64,000 bases of DNA from Thiobacillus thioparus DSM 505 (lineage in GTDB: Bacteria; Pseudomonadota; Gammaproteobacteria; Burkholderiales; Thiobacillaceae). The notes under the pieces were generated by a model. That model was given only the letters and a program-made list of their open reading frames with translations. It did not search any database and had not been told where the DNA came from. Below, one piece after another: positions 55,801 to 62,827 of the stretch; position 1 is the first letter of the stretch; each line of letters opens with the position of its first letter. The DNA lies in assembly GCF_000373385.1 (NCBI RefSeq), contig NZ_KB891329.1, forward strand, positions 124,001 to 188,000, read 5' to 3'. The translations under genes were made by a program, and so were the position numbers.

Positions 55801-56254
55801 TTATTTCTCCTTGGGGTCGTGGTCGTTTGACGCCATGCGTGCGTCGACCAATGCCTCTTCCGCGAGGTCTGGCAATACGTTGAGAGATCCGGATTCTGGT
55901 GAGTTGTTCACCTACGGCGGAAGACCGCCCGTCAATGCTGATGGATCGCTTGGCACTGACTGGTCACTTCTTGCTGGTTTGAATATGACGCAAGAGCCAA
56001 AAGGCATGGACAATGCCTGGTGGGGTGTCAGACCGATCCGGCAGTTTTTTAACGGTGTTTCCAAGGTGCACGATTGGGGGAATAGCTGGGCGTATTCAGA
56101 TAATGGCATGTGGGTATCCCACGGCGTGGCGCGCGATACGTTGTTCAATATTTGGAGCATGAGCACCATGCTTCCTGCTGCGGCGTTTGCAGAGGCTGCG
56201 CAGATTCCCGATGTGTCGAGACTATATCTGGATGTCGGAAGGTGGACCCGTTGA
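52877..56254 (+). CDS. Secreted RHS repeat protein with variable C-terminus
   Basis: The 1125-aa protein has a signal peptide (LLSLILALTLPAWGAQ), then about 25 YD repeats (FEYDPVTGLL, YAYDPFGNLART, YDANGNLTSG) and the RHS core end: YFHSDTQGSITAVTD, GRLYDPVLSRFVSADP and NNNPMGFTDPTG near residue 825. The about 300-residue C-terminus has a hydrophobic Gly-rich part (GAASGAAVGGITGGIYNGPEG) and a final region with FFNGVSKVHDWGNSW and SHGVARDTLFN. The HD pair is reminiscent of phospholipase-like tips, but this is weak. AAGGGGAAGGG precedes ATG 52877. A lipoprotein gene follows. Confidence 0.9.
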   Translation: MRSVLLSLILALTLPAWGAQLTRTSSFEYDPVTGLLVKETIEPDQPQMRLDTTYAYDTFGNRTAVTVSSPATGTAAIATRATTTTWDADGQFPLTVANALGHTETKTFDPRFGAVTSLTGPNNLTTTWQYDGFGRKTRENRADGTQTVWTYDVCDAACPANGVYRIVTQVFGAGTQIAPVSVDYFDSLNRKLRTATQGFDGSWIYKDTVYDNSGRVQKVSRPYFAGQTVYWVTSEYDDLGRVVKVYEPDVPDTPALSVDYNGLTIARTNRKGQVTTEVKNSQGQKVSVTDAMGNVTTYAYDPFGNLARTTDPAGNSIVNLYDLRSRKIQTTDPDLGTWTYEYNVLGELVKQTDAKNQVATMSYDALGRMTQRIEPGLTSIWAWDTAAYGKGKLHTAQTSAGYIRTHTYDTLGRPQSTLSNLGAGNPLFFSSVTYDAFGRASQQSYPNGLTLKTVYNAYGYVAEVRNAATNALYWQLNTMDAEGHAIRETTGNGIVTERSYAADTGRIQNIVANTAGGQQIQGQAYVYDTIGNVAIYADGPGNQLEIRGGYDAINRLTQIDSTIDGVASSQTLVYDALGNITSKTGVGNYTYGDVLHKHAVTAVTGGPANLGYAYDANGNLTSGAGRSVTWTAWNMPASLTQSGQTQSWLYTPEHDRYKMVASGRTTWYLNPSVHHGGHYERTLYTSGTVEHRVTLYGAGRAIGEVLTFEVSSGTAPAAQTRYFHSDTQGSITAVTDSAGVVLTRFRYDAWGKQTLTYGNNTGINATRQGHTAHEMLDGGLTHMNGRLYDPVLSRFVSADPTVDNPFDLQSLNRYSYVNNNPMGFTDPTGYFKIFGKKWSWWRDKVVKPVVVIAVAWNIGPMIFNSVFNATLAATGSMPMAGSLWISSIAAGAASGAAVGGITGGIYNGPEGILQGAKYGAIGGAITGPVALAYGGINGQGGSPWNVERVAATSLAGGTSSAATGGSFADGFRTNAYFSLGSWSFDAMRASTNASSARSGNTLRDPDSGELFTYGGRPPVNADGSLGTDWSLLAGLNMTQEPKGMDNAWWGVRPIRQFFNGVSKVHDWGNSWAYSDNGMWVSHGVARDTLFNIWSMSTMLPAAAFAEAAQIPDVSRLYLDVGRWTR

Positions 56255-56283
56255 ATACTATTCGGATTTTAAGATTTGAACCT

Positions 56284-56658
56284 ATGTCGATGCTCTCGAG
56301 ATCGCCAATTGATGTGCCGCCGTCACGGGCAGATTGGTGGCGCGGCTGCAAACTTTTTGCCCTGCTGCTCGTTGGTTCCCAACTGATCGCTGGCTGCGCG
56401 ATACCTCATAACTTGGGAACACTCAAACCCCCTGTAGGGATTACATCCAGTCAGTCTTATGAAGACATCAAAGAGTGTATGAAATGGGCGGACAAGTTCA
56501 GCGATGCTCCCTTGAACCCTGAAGAACAGTGGTTTCTTAATGGCATCGAAACCGCAAGATTCGCTGGCGAAGGCGGTCGCGGAAGAAACGGCTATAGCGA
56601 TCATTATGTCTTGTGTTTGATTAAGCGCGGGTATCGGTGGATGCCGGACGCCGAGTAA
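56284..56658 (+). CDS. Small lipoprotein behind the RHS gene, putative immunity/accessory
   Basis: The 124-aa protein has a lipoprotein signal with lipobox LIAGC near residue 38 (FALLLVGSQLIAGC) after a longish charged N-terminus. The mature part is soluble, with two Cys (IKECMKWADKF, YVLCLIKRGYRWM). ATG 56284 lies 29 bp after the RHS stop. The RHS protein is Sec-exported, so its own tip would pass through the periplasm, and a periplasmic lipoprotein is a sensible immunity partner. No family was recognised; function is inferred. Confidence 0.65.
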   Translation: MSMLSRSPIDVPPSRADWWRGCKLFALLLVGSQLIAGCAIPHNLGTLKPPVGITSSQSYEDIKECMKWADKFSDAPLNPEEQWFLNGIETARFAGEGGRGRNGYSDHYVLCLIKRGYRWMPDAE

Positions 56659-57124
56659 GAAATGCGTCACTGAATGCGTGAATAAATGGGGTTGAATAAA
56701 TGTGGTCAGACTGAACTGACCCTGGTATTTCGTACTATCCACCGGCCTTGAATATCATTTTCTAACGGTTTGCCAGTCTATGCAGGACGATCCTGTTTTC
56801 CGGCTTTGCTGGCTGCGGCGCTTTCCACAGGCTGAACCAATCGAAGGAATGCCGCCAATTGCTCCACCCAGCGCAGTTGTCCGCGGGCGATAGCGCGCGA
56901 AAAACGCGCAGGCGATCATCGCTGAAATAGTAGGTGCGGTTACCGCGATCAAAAGGCATGCTCAGATTTCCTTCAGGCGCTGGAGGTATTCGATGTCGGC
57001 AAAATCAACCAGCGGGGTACTAACCGAAAAGCCAAGCTGTCTGTTTTTTCATGACGCGCTGGATGAGGCGTCTCGAATATGCTGTTGCCGCTACCCATAC
57101 CCGGGTATCTGCGCATTTTGAGAA
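56659..57124 (-). other. Intergenic region with minus-strand gene remnants
   Basis: 466 bp without a secure gene. On the minus strand a 65-codon frame (56762-56959, MPFDRGNRTYYFSDDRLRVF onward) starts 2 bp after a frame that ends LVDFADIEYLQRLKEI (56971-57046). That frame has no start and hits a stop upstream. Together they look like the truncated ends of a two-gene unit, perhaps a toxin-antitoxin pair, but no family was recognised. Confidence 0.35.
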
Positions 57125-57685
57125 TCACTCCAATCGGCGCCCCGCATTACCCGCTCTCGGTGCCGGGGTCACACGTGACTCGGGCGGTTTCTGAAGCGAG
57201 GTCCCAGCGGCCGCGACAGCGGAGGCCGGAGAATAAACAAAGCGCCATTCGGCATAGCTCTTCGCATCCTTGAACGCCTCGTCTTTCGCTGCAAACCCCG
57301 CATTCTTGAAAGGATGGCCTGGCGCCGGACTGTACACGCCGGCGATGCCCTGCGTGTCGGGTTCGCGGATCAGCATAAACGGACGACCGGTCAACGGGTC
57401 GCGCCAGGCGCGGCGCAGGTGCCGCACGACGTTGGGGCGGCGGTTGTCTTCCAGCAGGTCGTCGAGGCTTTGCGGCAGGCGCGGCTGCGCGGGATCGAGT
57501 TCGTAGTAGCTGCGGATGGCCTGGCGGTACTGGTCGCCGATGAACAGCAGGTCGGCTTCGCGCTCACGTTGCGATTCGGTGTGCCAGAGGGTGCCCGCGG
57601 CGGCCAGGCCTATGCCGATCAGCGCGACCAGCATCAGCACGAACAGGTAGGTGAAGCCGGATTGCGCAGGCTTACCAGTCGGCAT
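57125..57685 (-). CDS. Pseudopilin-like minor protein of the secretion/pilus operon
   Basis: The 186-aa protein has a prepilin-like N-terminus (QSGFTYLFVLMLVALIGIGLAAAG) with a GFT cleavage site. The Glu5 of major pseudopilins is absent, as in some minor ones. The rest (REREADLLFIGDQYRQAIRSYY) is typical of the long helix of GspH/GspJ-like or MSHA-type proteins. ATG 57685 overlaps the end of the GspG-like gene by 14 bp; the open frame continues upstream without a prepilin signal. Confidence 0.75.
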   Translation of the reverse strand: MPTGKPAQSGFTYLFVLMLVALIGIGLAAAGTLWHTESQREREADLLFIGDQYRQAIRSYYELDPAQPRLPQSLDDLLEDNRRPNVVRHLRRAWRDPLTGRPFMLIREPDTQGIAGVYSPAPGHPFKNAGFAAKDEAFKDAKSYAEWRFVYSPASAVAAAGTSLQKPPESRVTPAPRAGNAGRRLE

Positions 57686-58052
57686 AGGCGCTGCCGTCGT
57701 GCGCCGTCCCCGGCGCGCCGCTCTTGATGTCATACATCGCTCCGGCGTCGTCACTCGAGGGCGCCACGATCTGCCAGGTGTCCGGGCGCTCGGTGATCGG
57801 GTCGACGGGGAGCGAGCGCAGGTAGCGTGCGCTGACCAGGGCGTCGAGACTGTCCGGGTAACGGCCGGTGTCGCCATGGTATTTGTCGATGGCGTCGCGC
57901 ATGATGGCGAGATCCTGCCTGAGGATGGTTTCGCGGGACATGTCCAGGTGCTTGAAGTAGCGCGGCAGCGCCAGCGCCAGCAAGAGCGCGATGATGGCCA
58001 TCACGACCATGAGCTCGACCAGGGTGAATCCGCGTCGTATCCGTTTCAGCAT
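57672..58052 (-). CDS. GspG-like major pseudopilin
   Basis: The 126-aa protein has a canonical prepilin N-terminus: RRGFTLVELMVVMAIIALLLALALP with the Glu5. The soluble part has DLAIMRDAIDKYHGDTGRYP and LPVDPITERP, matching GspG fold elements with the calcium-loop region. It is cleaved and methylated by a prepilin peptidase and polymerises. It follows another pseudopilin gene with 4 bp spacing. Confidence 0.88.
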   Translation of the reverse strand: MLKRIRRGFTLVELMVVMAIIALLLALALPRYFKHLDMSRETILRQDLAIMRDAIDKYHGDTGRYPDSLDALVSARYLRSLPVDPITERPDTWQIVAPSSDDAGAMYDIKSGAPGTAHDGSAYADW

Positions 58053-58056
58053 GATT

Positions 58057-58533
58057 TCACCATTCCCGATATGGCACGCCGTTCAGACCCGTGGCGGGCG
58101 ACAGCGAATACACGTCGAACACGTCGCGTCCCGGCGCGGGCGTGTCGGGCGGGCTTGCGTAGCTGCGCAGGCCCCAGGTGGTGGCCGGCGGGGCGGCTGA
58201 GTCGGGATAGAAGGGGTCGCGCGGCAAGCGGCGGATGAAGTAGATCTTCGTGGCGTCCGGCTTGGTCTTGTCGGCCACGCCCTGCCACAGCACGTCGAGA
58301 TCGGGCGGGTAACCGCTGCCGTCGGCAGGCGAATCGACGCGGCCTTCCTTGACGCTTTGCTTGTAGGCGTCGAGCGCCGTGCGGATCTGCCGCAACGCGT
58401 CGCGCAATTCGGTTTCCTTGTGGCGCTGCTGCACCAGCTGGGCGAACGGCACGGCCATGCTGGCGAGCAGCGCGAGGATGGCCAGGGTGACCATCAACTC
58501 GATCAGGCTGAATCCCTTGCTGCGACGCGCCAT
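58057..58533 (-). CDS. Pseudopilin (GspG/GspH-like)
   Basis: The 158-aa protein begins SKGFSLIELMVTLAILALLASMAVP, a typical prepilin signal with Glu5. It has a long helix RHKETELRDALRQIRTALDAYK and a soluble end with FIRRLPRDPFYPDS. It may be the second pilus component. It lies 2 bp after the secretin gene. Confidence 0.85.
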   Translation of the reverse strand: MARRSKGFSLIELMVTLAILALLASMAVPFAQLVQQRHKETELRDALRQIRTALDAYKQSVKEGRVDSPADGSGYPPDLDVLWQGVADKTKPDATKIYFIRRLPRDPFYPDSAAPPATTWGLRSYASPPDTPAPGRDVFDVYSLSPATGLNGVPYREW

Positions 58534-58535
58534 GC

Positions 58536-60497
58536 CTAGTTGTCCGGTGCCGGCGGTGGCGGAATCTGCGGGACGGGGATCGCGGGCGCGGCATCCGGTG
58601 CCGTCGCGGGTTCGGCGGCCGGCTCAGCCTGAGGGATGTCGGCAGGCTGGGGCGTCGGGACAGGTGGCAGACGGTCCACACCGGGCCGGAACGACAGGTT
58701 CGCGCCGCCACCGCCGATGTCGCTTTCGGTGCCGCCACGGAATTCGGTCAGTGCCGGCTGGCGGGTGGAATCGCTGCGCAGCACGCGCGGCGTGATCAAC
58801 AGCACGATCTCGGTCTTGTTGCGCTCGTTGTGATGGTTGGAAAACAGCCGTCCCAGCAGCGGCAGGTCGCCCAGCCCGGGGATCTTGCTGGCGCTGCTGC
58901 GGTCCTCGTCCGAAATCAGCCCGGCCAGCACCTGGGTTTCGCCGTCCTTCAGGCGCAGCGTGGTGCCTGCGTTGCGGGTACCGATCTGGTAGGTGAGGGT
59001 GCCGTTGTTGCTGCGGATTTCGCGCACGATGTTGGAGACTTCGAGCCCCACCTTGATCTGCACGTCCTGGCGCATCAGCACCGTCGGCTCCACGTCGAGC
59101 TTCAGGCCCACGTCCAGGTAGGACACCGATTCCGACACCACGCCGGTCGACGTGGTGTTGGAGGTGATGACCGGCACCTTGTCGCCGATGTGGATTTTGG
59201 CCTTCTCGCGGTTCTTCACGCGGATGCGCGGATTGGCCAGGATGTTGACGTCGCTGTCCTCCTTCTTCAGGTTGACCTGCGGGTTGTTCATCGCGATGTC
59301 GGCGCCGGTGAGGTGGCGCAGCTTGTCCACGGTCAGCGGCAGCGGCGACAGCGTGGTGTTGGTGGTGACTACCGGCGCGCCGACGGTCGACGAGGTGGCC
59401 GTGGCGGTGGTGATGGTGTTCAGCAGGGAAAACTGGTTGGGATACTGGATACCCAGGTCGAGCAGCCGCCCGCGCTTGATCTCCAGCACCTCGACGTCGA
59501 GCATCACTTCCGGTTCGGCCAGGTCCTGCACCGCGACCAGCTTCTCGGCCAGCCGGATGGCGTCGGGCGTGTCGCGCATCACCAGCAGATTCAGCCGGTC
59601 GTCGACATACATGTCCCGGGTCTTGACCAGCGTACGCAGCATGGCCATGGTGGCCTTGGCATCGGCATTGCCCAGATAGAAACTCTTCACCATCAGGTCC
59701 TGGTAGGCCTTCTGTTTCTGTGGCTGGTCGGGATAGATCAGCAGCGTATTGGCGTTGACCACTTTCTTGGCCAGCTGGCCGGTCATCAGGAGCATGTCCA
59801 CCGCATCGGCGATCGGCGTGTTGCGGGCAAACAGCGTGGCCTTGGTGTCCGTCCGCACGTCCTTGTCGAAAATGAAATTGAGGCCCGACTGTCGCGAGAT
59901 CATGTCGAACACGCTGCGCAGCGGCGCATCGCGGAACTCCAGCGTGATTGGCTTGCGGTAGGCCGCGCCGAGTTCCGGCAGCTTGAGTTCGTCCGGCGTG
60001 CGCGCAGCCTGGATCTGCTGTAGCAGCGCCTGCGCGCCGGCGTGGCCGGGGGATTCGGCCAGGATCAGGCGCGCGGTCTGTTCCGCTTCGTCGAGGCGGC
60101 CCGCCGTAAACGCCTCGCTTGCCGCCTGCAGGCGCGTCTGGTTCTGGCGCGCCGTGGCCAGATTGTCCAGCAGGGTGTGCGCACGCGGGTTCTCGGGATG
60201 GATCGCCACCACCTTGTTCAGCGCGGCTTCCGCCGCATCGAAGCGTCCGGCGTCGAGGTCTGCCTGGGCCTGGGTGAGCAGCTGGCTGGCGATGCGCTCG
60301 CGCTGGGTGTGGTAATAGGCCTTCAGCTTGATATTGCCGGGCTCCTCGACCATGCCTGTACGCAGTCGGGCAATGCCAGCCTCGGGCTGTCCGGCGTCGA
60401 TCAGCTTGCGGCCTTCGGTCAGCCCGGTGCTGGCGCAGCCGGCGAGGCTGAGCGCGAGGAACACTGCAGACAGGCAAACATTATGGGTGCGTTGCAA
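58536..60497 (-). CDS. Secretin (GspD/MshL-like) with TPR-like N-terminus
   Basis: The 653-aa outer-membrane secretin has a lipobox LAGC (residues 18-21), TPR-like helices (22-170), an STN/N0 domain (183-250, KPITLEFRDAPLRSVFDMISRQSG), an N1 domain, and the secretin core (about 340-580) ending VLLITPRVLR. A Pro/Ala-rich tail (about 610-653) follows. It forms the channel for the pilus or secreted proteins. The TPR-like repeats are not in E. coli GspD and may recruit assembly factors. Confidence 0.9.
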   Translation of the reverse strand: MQRTHNVCLSAVFLALSLAGCASTGLTEGRKLIDAGQPEAGIARLRTGMVEEPGNIKLKAYYHTQRERIASQLLTQAQADLDAGRFDAAEAALNKVVAIHPENPRAHTLLDNLATARQNQTRLQAASEAFTAGRLDEAEQTARLILAESPGHAGAQALLQQIQAARTPDELKLPELGAAYRKPITLEFRDAPLRSVFDMISRQSGLNFIFDKDVRTDTKATLFARNTPIADAVDMLLMTGQLAKKVVNANTLLIYPDQPQKQKAYQDLMVKSFYLGNADAKATMAMLRTLVKTRDMYVDDRLNLLVMRDTPDAIRLAEKLVAVQDLAEPEVMLDVEVLEIKRGRLLDLGIQYPNQFSLLNTITTATATSSTVGAPVVTTNTTLSPLPLTVDKLRHLTGADIAMNNPQVNLKKEDSDVNILANPRIRVKNREKAKIHIGDKVPVITSNTTSTGVVSESVSYLDVGLKLDVEPTVLMRQDVQIKVGLEVSNIVREIRSNNGTLTYQIGTRNAGTTLRLKDGETQVLAGLISDEDRSSASKIPGLGDLPLLGRLFSNHHNERNKTEIVLLITPRVLRSDSTRQPALTEFRGGTESDIGGGGANLSFRPGVDRLPPVPTPQPADIPQAEPAAEPATAPDAAPAIPVPQIPPPPAPDN

Positions 60498-60498
60498 C

Positions 60499-61020
60499 TC
60501 AATCTCCTGTGCGCAGGCTGCGCGTCTGGTTCAGCGGTAGGTAAGTGAAATTCAGCATGCCGCCGGTCACGGGTTCGAGCCGCCACACGCCGTCGAGTAC
60601 CTGGCCCGCGTGCACGCTGACCGGCACGGCACCACGCGCCAGGTAATACGTGGTCTGCCCAGCTTCCTGCCAGCGGCCCATGTAGCCGAAGGGCAGGGCC
60701 GGCGCTTGGGGCGGAGGCGGCGGTACATAGGGTAGCGGGGGAGGTGGCGGAGGCGGGACGTACCAGGTCTGTACTGGAAACAGGTTGGCGTGCGACAGGG
60801 CCAGCCGCGGTTCTGACTCCCGGGGCTTTTCCCGAACTGCGACAGGCGCCGGCGCCTGGGCTGCGCGGACAGGGCGGGGCGCATGCGCCACAGGCTCGGT
60901 CACGTCGATTCGATCGCCTGCATCGTCATTTGATCGATCATTGATCGCCAGCCAGATGGACCATGCGGCCACCCCTGCGAGCGCGACAAACAGGACAGAA
61001 CGCCGGGCCTTGTCGGTCAT
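60499..61020 (-). CDS. GspC/PilP-like inner-membrane protein
   Basis: The 173-aa protein has one N-terminal membrane helix (SVLFVALAGVAAWSIWLAI), a Pro-rich periplasmic linker (YVPPPPPPPLPYVPPPPP) and a C-terminal beta domain (FGYMGRWQEAGQTTYYLARG, QVLDGVWRLEPV) like the HR domain of GspC or PilP, which binds the secretin. It overlaps the PilO-like gene by 4 bp. Confidence 0.75.
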   Translation of the reverse strand: MTDKARRSVLFVALAGVAAWSIWLAINDRSNDDAGDRIDVTEPVAHAPRPVRAAQAPAPVAVREKPRESEPRLALSHANLFPVQTWYVPPPPPPPLPYVPPPPPQAPALPFGYMGRWQEAGQTTYYLARGAVPVSVHAGQVLDGVWRLEPVTGGMLNFTYLPLNQTRSLRTGD

Positions 61021-61550
61021 GGCGCCGCCTCCACGAACAGACTCAAGCGCAGCTCCGCCTGCAATTCTGCGGATTCGATCCGCTCCCGCTTCAGCTTCAG
61101 TTCGTCCAGCGTCAGGTTGGGCAGGCGTTCCAGTGCCGTCGCAAGAAAGGCATGCAGGTCGGGGTATGCCGCCTTCACCGGCAGCGCGAGTTGCCAGCGT
61201 TGCAGGGAGGTACCCGTCAGCGACGACACGCTGTATTGGCCGCGCGGCAGTTCCAGCCCATGCAGGCGGGCCAGGCGTTCCAGTTCGCCGATCAGTTGCG
61301 CTGCTTCGCCTGTCGGCGGCAACAGGGACAACGGATTGGCAGGAGGGGGAGGCAGCGGCGTGGCCGCCTGTCGGGCGGCAGTCTGTTGCAACGCGGCCAG
61401 ACGGACCTGCTGCGTGCGGACTGTCTGCTGCAGCGACGCGACCTGGATCGTCTGCAGCAGCAATGCAACCCCCAGCAGACCCAGGCCGGCCAGACCGGCG
61501 GGTCCCAGGCGGCGTCCCCATTGCCTCAGATGCCATAGCCAGCCGTTCAT
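61017..61550 (-). CDS. PilO/GspM-like inner-membrane protein
   Basis: The 177-aa protein has an N-terminal membrane helix (PAGLAGLGLLGVALLLQTIQV), a coiled coil, and a periplasmic domain with LIGELERLARLHGLELP and FLATALERLPNLTLDELKLKRE. It fits the PilO/MshK position and pairs with the PilN-like protein as a periplasmic scaffold. It overlaps both neighbours by 4 bp. Confidence 0.75.
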   Translation of the reverse strand: MNGWLWHLRQWGRRLGPAGLAGLGLLGVALLLQTIQVASLQQTVRTQQVRLAALQQTAARQAATPLPPPPANPLSLLPPTGEAAQLIGELERLARLHGLELPRGQYSVSSLTGTSLQRWQLALPVKAAYPDLHAFLATALERLPNLTLDELKLKRERIESAELQAELRLSLFVEAAP

Positions 61551-62062
61551 GCGCCCAGCTCCACCAGGATGTTGAAGCGCAACGGCTTCTGCGCATCGTC
61601 GGCCTGCAGTTCGTGCTGGAGGAGTTCGACGCGCCGGATTCCCGGCTGTTGTTGCAGTGCGTCGATGAAGGCGATCGCATCGGCCAGATGCCGCGCTTCG
61701 GTCACCAGTTTCAGACGCGAGGTGGATTGCACCGCGTCGAGCGAGACCAGCGCGATCTTGCCGCTGCGCGCGGCTGCCAGGGCCTCGAATGCAGGCTGCC
61801 AGGAATAGGCAAGCTGCGCCGAGACTTGCGACCGGGTGCGCTGGGCCGCGTCGTCCGTGCGCTTGACGGGGTGGACAGCCGGTCGCGACTGGCTTTTTTC
61901 GAGGGCGGCGATCTGCATCGCCAGCCTGGCCTCGGTTGCGTGCGCCGCCTGCAGGTTCATCCAGACCCAGGCCATGACGGCCACGCCGGCCAGCGCCAGC
62001 ACGATGCCCAGTATGCCGGGGCGCGTGGGACGTGGGTGAAAGTCGAAATCGAGCCGCGCCAT
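61547..62062 (-). CDS. PilN-like inner-membrane protein
   Basis: The 171-aa protein starts MARLDFDF, has one membrane helix (ILGIVLALAGVAVMAWVWMNL), a coiled coil and a periplasmic ferredoxin-like fold (VSLDAVQSTSRLKLVTEARHLADAIAFID). The short cytoplasmic N-terminus likely binds the PilM-like protein. It is 3 bp after the PilM-like gene. Confidence 0.78.
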   Translation of the reverse strand: MARLDFDFHPRPTRPGILGIVLALAGVAVMAWVWMNLQAAHATEARLAMQIAALEKSQSRPAVHPVKRTDDAAQRTRSQVSAQLAYSWQPAFEALAAARSGKIALVSLDAVQSTSRLKLVTEARHLADAIAFIDALQQQPGIRRVELLQHELQADDAQKPLRFNILVELGA

Positions 62063-62065
62063 CGT

Positions 62066-62827
62066 TTAGATGCCTGCCAATGCCAGGGCGCCGTGGATGT
62101 CGGGGTCGTGCGGCAGCATCTGCCAGTCTCCGGCAGCCGGTTTCAGGACCGGACCGGTGCCCACGGCCTGGATCCAGACTGCGGACGGCAAGACCTGGCC
62201 GGCCGATGCGGCTTCCCGCTCTATCAGGTCGGGCAGGGCGTCGATCCAGTCATCGCCGACCGGCTGGCCGCCGAGGTGGTGCCAGACGCCGTTCGCGCTG
62301 CCGAACAGCGTCAGCCAGCCGGGTTCGGCCAGCGCCCACCAGCCTGCAAATTTGCCGGGCAACCGCGGTGCCGCGATGCTGGCGAGCGGACGGATTGCCA
62401 CCTCGCGAAACCCGTGGCGCGCCAGCAAGGCGTCCAGTTGCTGGATGAACGATGCGTCCATCGCGGCACCGACCAGACCATGCCGCGGTGGCTGGCTGAG
62501 TACCTGCACGTTCCACTGCAGGGCTTCATCGCCGTAGATATTGCGCAGACTGGCACCGACCAGCGCGCGTTCCTCGGCACGCGAGAGCGTCCTGCCGGGC
62601 GGCGGCGTCAGCACGTGGCGTACGAAATGCTGCGACAGCACCACCTCGACCCGCCGGCCATGCCAATCCGGATCGGTGAGCGCCTCGTCCAGCAGCGGCA
62701 GCAGGCTGGACGCATTGCGCTCACCCGTGGCGAGTACGCGGCTGGCGGGCGTGCCGCGCGGGCGCAGCAGGGCTGCCTCGCCAGGCGCGAGCGCAATGCG
62801 CAGGGAATCAGCCGACCAGCGTGACAC
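62066..62827 (-). CDS. PilM-like cytoplasmic assembly protein
   Basis: The 253-aa protein has no membrane segment and resembles actin-like PilM/MshI proteins, though short (PilM is about 350 aa): VEVVLSQHFVRHVLTPPPG, ERALVGASLRNIYGDEAL and HGFREVAIRPLASIAA. It likely anchors the PilN/PilO pair and connects it to the ATPase, whose gene it overlaps by 20 bp. Confidence 0.7.
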   Translation of the reverse strand: MSRWSADSLRIALAPGEAALLRPRGTPASRVLATGERNASSLLPLLDEALTDPDWHGRRVEVVLSQHFVRHVLTPPPGRTLSRAEERALVGASLRNIYGDEALQWNVQVLSQPPRHGLVGAAMDASFIQQLDALLARHGFREVAIRPLASIAAPRLPGKFAGWWALAEPGWLTLFGSANGVWHHLGGQPVGDDWIDALPDLIEREAASAGQVLPSAVWIQAVGTGPVLKPAAGDWQMLPHDPDIHGALALAGI

